From Saccharum officinarum (Eukaryota; Streptophyta; Magnoliopsida; Poales; Poaceae): a DNA stretch of 64,000 nucleotides. Position 1 is the stretch's first letter. Every line of letters begins with the position of its first letter. Below, piece by piece: positions 10,690-22,374 of the stretch. The stretch covers positions 62,591,183 through 62,655,182 of the forward strand of contig CM036225.1 in assembly GCA_020631735.1 (NCBI GenBank), given 5' to 3'. Under the pieces are notes generated by a model. That model did no database searches and had not been told where the DNA came from. It saw only the letters and a program-made list of their open reading frames with translations. Made by a program: the position numbers and the translations under genes.

Positions 10690-11047
10690 GCTAGTTGCCT
10701 TGCGTTAGTAGCTAGGTTCTGTCGCGATGGCCTTCTTTTGGTTTCTATGTATCGTGTTGTATCTTGTTTGATCTTGAGACTGGCGATCTTTTGGATCTTG
10801 GTTGTGTATGCGATGCTCAAACGCATAAAAGTCCAGTGTATGTATGCTGGCAACGTGGTTGTATGGAACGCGATGTTGCATTCGAAGTAATTTGATTAGT
10901 GATGTTGTTTTAATTGGAATGTGATTATTGTGCCTCTGTTTTATTGCATGACTTGTTCTCTCCAATAAATTCAGTATGGCATGATTGTTCATTCGAATAC
11001 AATTACTACCACTTCGCTCAATTATTACTTGTTGCTAAAATATGCAG
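10690..11047 (+). other. Spacer between ORF0 and gag of C
   Basis: This is an AT-rich spacer without coding potential. It ends in AATATGCAG just before the gag ATG, which again looks like a splice acceptor; D has TGCTGCAG before its gag ATG. This suggests that ORF0 and gag-pol could be expressed from alternatively spliced messages. Confidence 0.5.
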
Positions 11048-12520
11048 ATGGCAAACACTCACCGTGCCACGTATGAGGCCGCTGAAACTGGTGGCAACGG
11101 TGCAGGGGCTGGTGGGGGTGGTGCAAACAACGTCAACCACCAGGAGCCACAGCCAGAGCCACAATTGCCTCCTCCTCCACCGCTCACTGCAGAGGTATTC
11201 TTCGCACAGTTCCTTGGGAGCCAGCGCAACGCCGAGCAGTCACAGAGGAATATGGATGATTTTCTGCGTACCATCGCTAAAAATGTTCAGAGAGGAAATA
11301 ATCAAGGTGGTGGCCATGGGGTGAACCAGTATAGCAATTTCAAGGATTTCATGGATACTAGGCCACCTATTTTTAAGGAAGCAGCAGAGCCACTCGACGC
11401 TGAAGAATGGATCAACACTATGGAAGATAAGTTCCGTGTGTTGAGGCTGACAGAAGTTCTGAAAACAGAATATGCTGCACATCAGCTACAGGGACCGGCA
11501 GGGATGTGGTGGAAGCATCACCGCACCACCTTTCCTCCCAATGCCCAGATTACTTGGAGAGAATTCACTGAAGCCTTTAGAGGAGTTTATATTCCCCCAG
11601 GGTTGGTTGAGATGAAGCTCGGAGAGTTCTTGGCCTTAAATCAGGGTACCAAGACTGTGACCCAGTATCTGCATGCCTTTAACAACTTGTGCCGCTATGC
11701 TCCAGACATGGTCGACACAGATGCAAAGAGAATTGCTAGTTTCAAGAGAGGGTTAAGTCCGAAGATGATGAAGCATGTGGGTACCAATACCCGCACCAGG
11801 TTCAATGACTTTGTCAGTGATTGTTTGAAACAAGAAAAGAACAACAACGCCTACACTGCATCCAAGAATCGCAAGAGGGTGTTTGAGTCAGGACCATCCC
11901 AGTCCAGAGTTGTCACTACAAATCGTCTTTCTTATCGTCCGTCCGCACCTGGTGCAAGGTTCAGGCCGCCACAGCATAAAACCCAGAACTACAAGGGACC
12001 ACAGAAGCCGTACAAGATGGCCGTGCCGCCAGCAAAGATCACCGCAGCTGCAGAACAGAGCAACTCCAAGGGAGCTATAGGATCTGCTGGTACAGTGAAG
12101 GGGCCCTGCTACAATTGTGGTCAGCCAGGCCACTTTTCAAAGTTCTGCCCTTATCCGCCTAAAAAGAAGCAACAGACTTACACTGCCCGTGTACACCATA
12201 CCACCGTTGATGAGATTCCTGAGGGAGAGCCTGTAACTGCCGGTAAGTTTCTTGTTAACCATCACCCTGCAGTTGTTCTATTTGATTCTGGATCCTCGCA
12301 TTCTTTTATGAGTCAAGCATTTGCACGGAAGCATGAACAACTATGCACAGAATTGAGTTATGGTTATCGTATAAGTTCAGCCGGGGCTGATGTGTTAACC
12401 AATAAGATGGTTAGAGGGGCAACCCTTGAGTTAGGTAGTCGGAAGTTTCGAGTGAACCTGGTAGTTATGCCTGGACTAGTTTTGGATGTAATAATAGGAA
12501 TGAACTGGATGAAGAACTAG
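11048..12520 (+). pseudogene. Element C gag plus protease
   Basis: Gag packages the element RNA. The reading contains the retrotransposon gag domain (EPLDAEEWINTMEDKF and WWKHHRTTFP regions), a CCHC zinc knuckle (CYNCGQPGHFSKFC) and then an aspartic protease with LFDSGSSHSF and the IIGMNWM motif. Start is either ATG 11048, directly after CAG, or ATG 11042, which would include the acceptor. The frame ends at a TAG at 12518-12520 and continues in the same phase into RT, so gag-pol was one frame, as is usual for Tekay-type chromoviruses. Confidence 0.88.
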
Positions 12521-15329
12521 GGGGCAGTCATAGATACAAGCAGTCGGTTGCTTACCCTTAAGGATCCCCAGGCAGAGGGTACTTTCCTGGTACCATTGCC
12601 TAGAAGAACAGACCTTGTGAGTGTGACCTGTGCCATCGAAGTTGTTCCTATCCACCAGATCCCGGTAGTGTGTGAGTTCCCGGATGTGTTTCCAGACGAG
12701 TTACCTGGCCTTCCTCCAGATAGAGATGTTGAGTTTGGAATCGAGTTGATCCTCGGGACAACTCCTATTTCGAGGAGACCCTATCGGATGCCTCCGGATG
12801 AGTTAGCTGAGCTGAAGAAGCAACTGGAAGAACTGTTAAAGAAGGGGTTTATCCGACCGAGTAAGTCTGAATGGGGATGTCCTGCCTTGTTCGTGAAGAA
12901 AAAGAAAGAGGGTACTCTGAGAATGTGTGTGGATTATCGACCTCTTAATGCCGTAACTATCAAGAATAAATATCCTTTGCCTCATATCGACGTTTTGTTT
13001 GATCAGTTGGCTAAAGCTAGAGTGTTCTCCAAGATAGACCTAAGATCAGGGTATCATCAGATAAAGATTAGGCCGCAAGATGTCCCGAAAACCGCCTTTT
13101 CTACCAGATACGGGTTGTACGAGTATCTTGTTATGTCTTTTGGCTTAACAAATGCTCCTGCATATTTTATGTATCTGATGAATACGGTTTTCATGCCAGA
13201 GTTGGACAAGTTTGTAGTTGTCTTCATTGATGACATTCTAGTATACTCTGAGAATGAGAAAGATCATGAAGAGCATATGAGAATTGTCTTGACCAGACTG
13301 AGAGATCATAAGTTGTATGCTAAGTTCAGCAAATGTGAATTTTGGTTGAAGAAAGTTCTTTTCCTTAGTCATATTCTATCTGAGAATGGAGTTTCGGTAG
13401 ATCCGAGCAAAGTACAAGAGGTTATGGATTGGAAAACTCCAACCACAGTGCCAGAAGTCAGGAGTTTCCTAGGGTTAGCTAGTTACTATCGCCGCTTTAT
13501 CCCAGACTTCTCAAAGATTGCCAAGCTGATGACAAGTCTGTTACAGAAAGATCACAAGTTTATGTGGACAGAGGAGTGTGAGACAGCTTTCCACACCTTG
13601 CGGAAACTGTTGACCACTGCTCCAGTTCTTGCACAGCCAGACATCGAGAAACCTTTTGATGTGTTCTGTGACGCATCAAAAACAGGATTAGGCTGTGTTC
13701 TGATGCAAGAAGGAAGAGTCATTGCTTATGCCTCCCGTCAGTTGAGAAAACATGAAATCAATTATCCAACACATGATCTTGAGCTTGCCGCCGTAGTGCA
13801 TGCCTTAAAGATTTGGAGACACTATTTACTTAGTAATGTGTGCAATATTTTCACCGATCATAAGAGTCTCAAGTACATTTTCACCCAACCAGAATTGAAC
13901 ATGAGACAGTGAAGATGGTTAGAACTAATTAAAGATTACAACTTAAATGTACAGTATCACCCTGGGAAAGCCAATGTGGTAGCTGATGCTTTGAGTAGAA
14001 AGTCACATTGTCTGGTTTTAATCTAATGCACCCTGCCGTGTTACATAGTATTCAGATCAGTTGCACCTTGGAGAGTAAGATAATAGAAGGTCAGAAAGCA
14101 GACAAAGGGATATTCCACATCAAAAAGAAAATTAAAGAAGAACCCTCAAAACACTTCAGAGTGGACGAGCAGGACGTGTTGTGGTTCGACAACCGTCTTG
14201 TTGTTCCAAAGGATAGAGAGCTTAAGAATAAAATTATGGATGAAGCTCATCTCTCTAAGTTGTCCATTCATCCTGGCAGTAGTAAAATGTATCAAGAACT
14301 AAGACCTCGCTATTGGTGGACAAAGATGAAGAAGGAAATTGCAGCTTATGTAGCCAGATGTGACACATGCTGTAGAGTGAAAGCTATTCACATGAAACCT
14401 GCCAGGTTGTTACAACCTTTGTCAGTACCTAGTTGGAAGTGGGATGATATAAGTATGGATTTCATCACAGGTTTGCCCACTACTCAGAAAGGCCATGATT
14501 CGATTTGGGTAATCGTGGATCGTCTTACCAAGACAACCCACTTTTTGCCTGTCAAGACAGATTATAGACCACCTCAATATGCCGAGAAGTATATTGCGGA
14601 GATTGTGAGATTGCATGGCATACCGAAGACTATAGTGTCTGACAGAGGGTCACAGTTCACTGCTCACTTTTAGGAGCATTTGCACAAAGGTTTGGGAACT
14701 AGTCTAATTCGTAGCACTGCCTATCATCCTCAAACAGATGGTCAGACTGAAAGAGTTAATGCTGTTTTAGAAGATATGTTAAGAGCTTGTGTGTTGTCTT
14801 CCAGAGGTTCATGGGAGTCGTGGTTACCTTTAGCAGAATTCGCGTATAATAATAGCTATCAAGAAAGTATCAAGATGGCACCTTTTGTGGCTCTGTATGG
14901 CCGAAAGTGTAGAACACCTTTAAACTGGCTTGAGCCAGGGGAAATAAGGTATTATGGTATTGACTTCGTGGAAGAAGCCGAAAAGAAAGTTCATATCATT
15001 CAGCAAAATATGAGAGCAGCTCAGTCACGTCAGAAAAGTTATGCGGATAAGAGAAGGAGACCACTTGTGTTCGAAGTTGGTGACTATGTTTATCTAAAAG
15101 TCACGCCAATGAAGAAGAAGCGGTTTGGAATACGCAGAAAGCTTGCCGCCAGATTTGTAGGACCCTACAAAATCTTGGAAAGGAAGGGTCTAGTGGCTTA
15201 CGAATTGGAATTACCAGAATCAATGGGTGCTATATTCCCAGTTTTTCACGTATCACATCTCAAGAAATGTTTGCGCGTTCCAGAGGAAATAATTGAACCT
15301 CGAGGCATAAAACTTAAGTCAGATCTGGT

Positions 15330-15490
15330 GTATCGTGAGCAGCCAATTCGAGTTTTGGATTCCAAAGAAAGGGCTACTCGAAACAGTGTGGTGAAAACAT
15401 ATAAGATACAATGGAGTCATCATGATGAAGGGGATGCATCTTGGAAAACGGGTGAATACCTACAAAAAGCATACGAAGATTTTTATAATA
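15330..15490 (+). other. Chromodomain region of element C integrase C-terminus
   Basis: The reading REQPIRVLDSKERATRN...YKIQWSHHDEGDASWKTGEYL has the pattern of group II chromodomains of Del/Tekay chromoviruses (PIRILD-like start, later aromatic W...W). Such domains are thought to steer integration to chromatin carrying particular histone marks. The same element encodes an H3 tail mimic. Confidence 0.75.
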
Positions 15491-15526
15491 AATGGTTCGT
15501 AACCCAAATCTCGGGACGAGATTTTT

Positions 15527-15541
15527 ATAAGGGGGGAGGGC
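15527..15541 (+). other. Element C polypurine tract
   Basis: AAGGGGGGAGGGC lies directly before the 3' LTR and would prime plus-strand synthesis. Confidence 0.85.
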
Positions 15542-18500
15542 TGTAACACTCCGGTGTTACGCAAGCATTTGCATTGCAAATCATGAGCATAACATGTCAT
15601 GGCATTCATAATCATATGTGCTTAGGGTGTACCTTTAGTAAAATAAAAGTGTGGAAACTAGTATTGCATAACATGTTGTGATAATGTGCTAATGACATTC
15701 ATCAAATTTGTGCAACTATAAATTTCATATCACTTAGAATTATAAGGAAAATTTTTGGAGCCACTAAATCACTCAAAGTTTTGTCAAAGATTTGTTTCAA
15801 AAATGTTATTTGAAAATATTCAAAAATCCTCCCTAAATTAGCTTTTATTCTAAAAATCAAAATCTGTTGAGAATTTTTAGTTGGCCTCTTAATTAAAGTT
15901 GTAGAGAATTAAATTCTAAGCAACTTTTATTTTTGGGTCATTTCCAGAAAAAGTCCTTTTCTTGCTCAAAATGAGATTTGAAAACTATTATTTGAAATTA
16001 TTTGAAAATATGAAAATGGAAATTCAATTTCTAACCTAAACGGGCCGCCGCCTCGTTTTCGGCCTGCTGCTGGAAGCGGCCCAGCTCCGCCCCCGCACGT
16101 GCGCGCCGCAGCCGCTGCCTCGGCCCAGCCCACGCCGCGCTGCTTCCTCCTCCCTCCCGCTCGCGCGCGCTCGCTGGCGCCCGCGGCAGACTGCGCTCGC
16201 CGCGTGGCGGCCGCATGCCGGCGACGCCCTCCGCGTGGCCGCCTGTGGCCCCGCGCACTCCGCCTCAAATCACCGCATGCGCTCGGCCTCCTTTCCACTC
16301 GCTCACTCGCTCGCTCCCTTTCTCCTTCCTCCGGAAAAACCCGAGCGGGCAAACTGCTCGCCGCAGCGAGCTCCGCCTCCGCCGCCGTGTTCCGGCGACG
16401 CCAGTCCACCGCAGCTCGATTGCTCGTGCACGGAGCTCCGCCACCCTCTTCCCTCCTCCGAACGAGCGCCACCATCCCCTTGCTCGCTCCGGTAGGGCAC
16501 AATTTCTCCGCCCCGCTGCGCCACCACGAACGGAGCCGCCGCGCTCGCGCTCCGGCCACCGTCGCCTCCGCTCCTCCCCATCTCTCTCGAACTACACATT
16601 GATGTTCACCATGTCCCCACGATGGTGTTGCGTGCCTCGCCTTGTTCGCTCGAGCCCAGAGACAGCCGCTGGCCGTCGGCGGCCGTCGCACCGCCGCGGT
16701 GGCGAGCACCCGCGCGGCCGCGCGCACTGCCCCGCTCGCCTGCGAGTGCGGCGAGTGGCTGGGCCGGCCGGTCTCAATGGGAGACAGCCCGTTTTCGTTA
16801 CCCCCGCGCGCGCGCATCTCTGGGCTGAGCAGGCCGGGCCGTCTGCCCCTTCTGATGTCGGCCCGTTTCAATATAAAGATTCAGTTTTTATTTTCTCAAT
16901 TGGAAATAAAGTGCTTAGCAATTATTTGGGTGATTAAATGTGCTCCAAAAATTGTAAAATAAATTTCTATGGATTCATTGGAACCAGATCGATGATATAA
17001 AAATATTGCATGTCAAATTTGAAATACTTTTCTATAGGATTTTATTTAATCATGTATATTGCTGATAAATTGAAAAATGTGTAGAAAAATCTATAGGCTT
17101 CAGAAAAATATGATTCCCAAGTTTGTTAATCTTCTTGTGTCATGTACTTCCTAGGAAAAATATGTTTCATGCATGTGCTGTGGAAAACTTTGGAGGAGTA
17201 GTTCAAGTACCTTTAATGGCTGATTTTTGTTATTTTTGCTAGAGAGCAAACTTTGTATAAAACATGCATGTGATAATTTTTGTACAGTCATAGTATGCTA
17301 TGAAGAACCTAGGAAAAATATTAATTCTGTTGTTTGACACTTTTCATAGTACAAAGTAATTTCATGCTCATTTTTATGCTATAGCTTGTCATTTTTGTAT
17401 AGGATAGTTTACTTATCCAAATGCCATGAAATTTTTATGGTAGTCGGTTTAGGGTAGTATTATGCTACTGTAATTTTCTCAGATTTTTAGGAAGATCAAA
17501 AATATATGTTGCTATTCAAACCTATTATTATTTAGGGTTTAAGCAAGTGTTGCTTTAAGTGTGATTAAGAAATTAGTAAAGCTTTGGTGTATCTTTAAAG
17601 CATTTCATAAGATATGTTAACTTAACATATTAGAAGTAGAAGAGAATGCAGTAGATGACATGTGCTTGTAGTATATAGTTTCTTGGATGATGTTGACTAC
17701 CTTGCATTTCAACATATCCATTGCATTCATCTCCTTCGATGCACGTTGCATAATCACTTACGCGCATTGCATCATACAGGATCGCAAACCGAGAACCCAG
17801 TCGTCATACCCGAGGAGCCAGAGGAGCAGCTCGAGGTGCAGCAGCAGGAGGTGACCGAAGCCGAAGAGGAGGTCGGTGAAGATCTCCCAGAGTGCCCCGA
17901 CCACCGTCCGAGCTCTTTTGAGAGAGGCAAGCCCCGGAGCATTTCTCTCCCGATTTGCAAATAATTTATTATTAACTTTACTTAATTTGATGCATTACAT
18001 TTAGGAGTTGTTGCAAACGTTGCTGCATTACACCTTGTTTCACCTTGCTTTACCCGATCCTTGTTACCTTGGTGTCCGCGGTCAATAATTGCTTAGTTTG
18101 CTTAGACCGGTAGAAGTTGGGTGATTGCCTGTCATCCGCGAGCTCTAGGAGATTACTTGGATCTATGTGAAAGTATGTCATACGAAAATAACTAAGTGTC
18201 GAAATGAATTTGAGACCGGGCGGAAACTTGTAGGGTTTCGGACTGTAGTGTTTTCTGTCTGTGTCGATTAAGGACCAACCATTGTTGGGCCTCGAGTCAT
18301 GTTGAACGCATGCCTCACATTTAGCTGGCCGAATAATGTACCTTTCGACCGCGAAGCTGGGAGATTATTCGGGCCGAGTGGATTGCCCGCAACGCACTGT
18401 ACCGGAGCAGTAGTGGCAGGATACGGGGGCGCGATGATAAGGCCAAAGAGCAGTCGGGCGGCCCCCGGGTACATGTGGTTCCTGGCAAGCTCGCGACTTT

Positions 18501-19394
18501 ACCTGAATGGTTGACTCGGTGACCAATACCTCACTTTAGCGGGTGAGTGAGGTTTGTGTGAGGAATAAATTACCAGCTGGTTAATAATCGATTCGAATCG
18601 CCATCGTTCACTGGATAGTGAACACTTGACTTGAGCTACTTCATCGTAGTAATCTTGATGAATCACTTGGATAGTTATGTGGAAGATGACATGATAACTA
18701 TTGTTAATGATCAATGGTAATCCTTACTTGCTTAATTACATGTTACTCTAGCACCAGTGCAAACATAGTTGACAGGGTAATAAAGAGTTAATTACTGCAT
18801 GCTTTTGGAAAGGAATTGTTAAGTTAAAAATGCTTTTCTTGCAAATGAGTCAGCTATCCCACCAGAAAGCCTATCATGATTCCTTGGTGTCTTTTATTTC
18901 TGGTTTATGACGGGTAAGTCTAGCTGAGTACCTTCTCGTACTCAGGGCTTTGTTCCCAATTGTTGCAGATGGGCAGATGTATTACGGCTACTGTATCAAC
19001 TGCCTCTATCCTACGATGGGTGAAGCTTAGGACCATGGGCAATGGTCATTCGCTACTTCTCGTCTGATGCTTTTGCTAGAGATGATCACAAGCTGGCACT
19101 TTATTTCAAAATGTTGTGTGTGTGCGTGATTTGAACTACCGCTTCCGCTACTTTTATTCGAACCTGGTTTGTAATAACTATGTTTAAACTCCGATGTATT
19201 TTATGCCGCGAACTTTTATGTAACTTATGATGGTGACCGCTAAACTTAGTATGATCTTGGCTGTTATGTGAAATGGTTTGAAATCCGTCGAGATTTCACG
19301 GACTACCGGGTTATACGGGCTTAAGTTTGTTAAATTGTCCTCCCGTTGGATGATTTTCCTACTTAATCTCGTATAATTGGGTGGTTCTGTTACA
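15542..19394 (+). repeat. Element C 3' LTR
   Basis: This is 3853 bp, starting TGTAACACTCC and ending GGTTCTGTTACA, followed by ACCAT. It is nearly identical to the 5' LTR; the differences visible are scattered single changes and a few 1-4 base indels, about 1% by eye. It carries the same GC-rich block (about 16030-16830) and small conserved ORF. Confidence 0.93.
17780..17964 (+). CDS. Conserved small acidic ORF inside the 3' LTR of C
   Basis: This is the second copy of the ORF at 7310-7494, with an identical translation over the visible segment and the same preceding CATACAG. See that entry for the comparison with element D. Confidence 0.4.
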
Positions 19395-19399
19395 ACCAT

Positions 19400-20109
19400 C
19401 TTGGATAAGATGAGGGATAACCCCTTCTACTTGTCCAGCATCTCTAGCTCTGACAATCAGTATGGCCAACATATCAACCTCTATATTAAATAGTATGGAC
19501 GACATGGGGTCACCTTGCCTTAAACCTTTTTTTTGTCTGGAAGTAGGGTCCTAAGAGGTCGTTAACCTTAATATTTACATTGCCACCTTGTGTCAAAAGT
19601 CGAATCCATTTACACCATCTTTGTGAAAACCCCTTTATTCTTAGTGTTTGTTGTAAGAAATTCCAGTTTACTTTGTCATATGCCTTCTCGAAGTCTATTT
19701 TAAAAATCACTCCATCTTGTTTCTTTGTATGTAGTTCATGAATAGTTTCATGTAATATGACAGCGCCCTCCATAATATTTCTGCCTGTTAAAAAAGTTGT
19801 CTGAGTTGGTCTTATCAGTTTTTGGGCAATCAAAGACAGTCTATTTGTCACCACTTTAGTGAAGATTTTAAAAGAGACATTCAACAAACAGATAGGTCTG
19901 TATTGTTGAATCACTCTTGCATTAGTCTTTTTGGGCAACAAAATGATATTGCCAAAATTGAGACGATTTAGAGGCATTGTTCCCTGATAGAAATCTGAGA
20001 ACAATGCCATCAAATCATCTTTAATAAGACCCCAAAAAATTTGATAAAATTCTGGAGGAAAACCATCCGGGCTAGGCACCTTATTATGTTCTATTTGGAA
20101 GATTGCCAC
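19400..20109 (-). pseudogene. LINE-1 ORF2, reverse transcriptase N-terminal half
   Basis: The - strand reading contains SPDGFPPEFYQ, the LPKK and YRPICLLNVSFKI motifs, and VIFKIDFEKAYDKVNW, all typical of plant L1 RT fingers and palm. The frame stops at 19510; the GDPMS-type segment follows in a shifted frame before element C. The catalytic YADD lies across element C at about 5050. Confidence 0.82.
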
Positions 20110-20279
20110 TCAAACTTCTTCCTCAGTGAAAGGAGAAGTTAAAAACTCATTTTCCAAATCTGAAACTTGAGGTATATCCCCCGTCTGTGATTCATCTAAA
20201 GTCATTAGAGAAACATTAGACGGACCGAATAGGCTTTTGTAATAACTAGTAATGTGCTGTTTAAGTAGAGCATCACCAG

Positions 20280-21430
20280 TTATAATACTATCGCCATCCT
20301 AAGTTGAAAAATATGAGTTTTTCTGTGCCTTCCATTGGCTAATAAATGGTAATATTTTGTATTGGCATCTCCTTCTAACAGGTGTTTCACTTTGGCCCTT
20401 TGGTACCATTTAAGTTCTTCTATCAAAAGTTCCACAAGTCGTTGATTTAGAACATGTTTTAAATTCCTCTCAGAGTCATTTAGAGCAGCAAGCTCTGCTT
20501 TTTTATCTAATGCATCCAGCTTAACTAAGAGAATAGCCTTTTCTTTCTTGTAAATCCCACTCACATGTTTTGCCCAACCTCGAAGGTACTGTCTTAATCT
20601 CCTAATTTTCATTTGCCACCTCTCAATAGGTGAACCTGAAACTGGAGTATTCTGCCACACCTCAGAAACCATCTCACAAAAGTCATCTCTTAACAACCAA
20701 CCTAATTCAAATTTGAATTGAGGTTGATAAGTTGTAGATGCATTATTTGTAGAGAATAGCAGATGTGTATGGTCAGATATTTCTCTATTAAGAGCATGTA
20801 CTGAGGTATGAGAAAATTGTGATTCAAAATCTGTGCAAACTAAGACTCTGTCTAGTTTCTCAAAAGTTTGGTTTGGCATGTTGTTTGCCCAAGTGAATTT
20901 TCTTCCTATCAGCTCTATCTCTCTAAGATTTAGACTGTCAATTACTGCATTGAACATAAAATGCCATCTGTCACTGTACTTATCATTATTCTTTTTGTCT
21001 GGTCTACGGATAATATTAAAGTCACCACCTATAATAATAGGTATGGTGTCCTTTGAACATACCCGCACTACCTCAGACAAGAAATTAGCCTTTTGATCTA
21101 CTTGAGCTAGGCCATAAACTGAAATTAGGTTAAATTTGAAATCATGTTCTTTGTATCTTAGTTTGAAACAGATGAAGAATTCTCCCTCTTCAATTTCCCC
21201 AATATCGAAAGTCAACAAATGAATGCCTAGAATCATGGCACCGGATCTACCTCTTGGGGCCATGCAGTGCTAAACAAAGTCTCTACCAGCACAAATGATA
21301 TTAAGAGTATTTGCTGGAAAGCTAGCTCTACCAGTCTCCGATAAGGCAATGAAATATAGACTTTTTCCTTTGTTAACTTTGATAGGAAACTAAACTTTTT
21401 AGTATCAGCAAAACCATTGCAGTTCCAAAA
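20280..21430 (-). pseudogene. LINE-1 ORF2, endonuclease domain and linker
   Basis: The endonuclease/exonuclease/phosphatase fold is recognisable from IIIGGDFNIIRRPDKKN, RKFTWANN, LDRVLV and the terminal SDH motif. In L1 elements this nicks target DNA to prime reverse transcription. The open frame covers 21263-20280, and an N-terminal part (NCNGFADTKKFSF region) is readable to about 21430. A helical linker (LLVKLDALDKKAEL to YQRAKVKHLLEGDANTKYYH) joins it to RT. A frame change separates it from the RT segment. Confidence 0.8.
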
Positions 21431-21471
21431 AATACCTTTAATCTTGAACTATATTTTTTCTATTATTCTTT

Positions 21472-22374
21472 TTAGAGCTGGGGCGGCCAACTGTTTTTTT
21501 GTGATATAGGTGTCTGTAAGATCAAAGGATCACAACCCCCATCACCAAGCCCCTCTGCAATTCCTGAACAAATAAGGTTTAAAGCTTCGAGATCTCCATT
21601 ATCCTCAGTGGAACAAATAGTTGAAGCATCTTCTACTAAAACAAAGTTCTCATCTCTTAACTTAGCATCTTGCAACAATCTATTATGCTCAATATCTTTT
21701 AAACGTTTTAATGAGTTAAACACATCTTGATCATTATTGCCTAAAACAACCCCTAGAGACAAAGAAGAATTTAAAATAGAAGAATCATCACGAGAAATAA
21801 AAGATAAGGAATGTTGCAGATTACCTTTTTCTAATTGCGCTTCTAGATTCTTCCTCGCCTTTAACTTTGCTGCCTTCTCTGTGGAATCCATGTCCACAGA
21901 AGAGGAATTCCTCTTGCTAGACCGCACAGGTGAGGAAGTCCCACTGCTGAATTTTTTATCTATGTCCCAGAGTCAATCTGCGGTGGTAACAAAGTAGCTG
22001 TCCAAGCCCCACTACCTTCTGTAGCACCTCCAGACTGAGAAAGAACTGCTCTAGGCTTGTTCTAAGGTTTCACAGGTTTGCTCTTGGATATGGTAGCCTC
22101 CTATGCAACCTCCAGCTGTGCTGCCCCATTAGGGGCCTGCTGCTGTCCATCTGTAGATGGTGGTACACCATTACCATTACCTGGTGCCTGAGTTTCTATA
22201 ACTTTCCCATCCAAATCCATTTTTCCACAGGTGCACCTCCATTGGGCTTCTCTCCCTCTTTGGGGTCATCTTCTTTTGGGCCATTCTCATTGGTAGAGTC
22301 CAAGTCAATTAGCTGTGGCTCACCAGTAAGAGAATCCTCCTCAATTGCAAACTGTAGCTCGCATACATAGTCCC
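21472..22374 (-). pseudogene. LINE-1 ORF1, C-terminal part
   Basis: The - strand reading resumes after element A with a DYVCELQFAIEEDSL segment and an acidic linker, and ends in a frame (21927-21472) with a Lys-rich stretch (KAAKLKARKNLEAQLEKG) and a long polar tail. It lies just upstream of ORF2 in transcription order. The region is low in recognisable motifs; assignment rests on continuity with the DUF4283-type segment at 35825-36256. Confidence 0.6.

Larger units (their letters stand above)
12521..15546 (+). pseudogene. Element C pol: RT, RNase H, integrase, chromodomain
   Basis: RT has the palm motifs [13 protein letters not shown] and [10 protein letters not shown] (about 13000-13260). 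RNase H follows ([26 protein letters not shown], about 13670-13740). Integrase has a zinc-binding HHCC region (about 14260-14390) and a DDE core with MDFITGLP, VSDRGSQF and TERVNAVLED. The C-terminus has GPYKILERKG, FPVFHVSHLKKC and a chromodomain-like segment (about 15330-15490). It is broken by a TGA at 13910, a frameshift near 14000-14020 at the RNase H/integrase junction, and a TAG at 14671. The last stop is a likely Trp-to-stop change. Confidence 0.88.
5072..19394 (+). mobile_element. Element C: Ty3/gypsy chromovirus (Del/Tekay-like), complete
   Basis: The element is 14.3 kb with 3854-bp and 3853-bp LTRs that begin TGTAACACTCC and end TTACA, flanked by a perfect 5-bp duplication ACCAT (5067-5071 and 19395-19399). 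Between the LTRs are a PBS resembling the initiator-Met tRNA site, ORF0 with a histone H3-like tail, gag-pol with PR-RT-RH-IN-chromodomain, and a polypurine tract. The LTRs differ by only about 1% by eye, which points to a recent insertion. Gag-pol carries three stops and a frameshift, so this copy probably moved with proteins supplied in trans or decayed afterwards. It sits in the RT of LINE-1. Confidence 0.93.
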
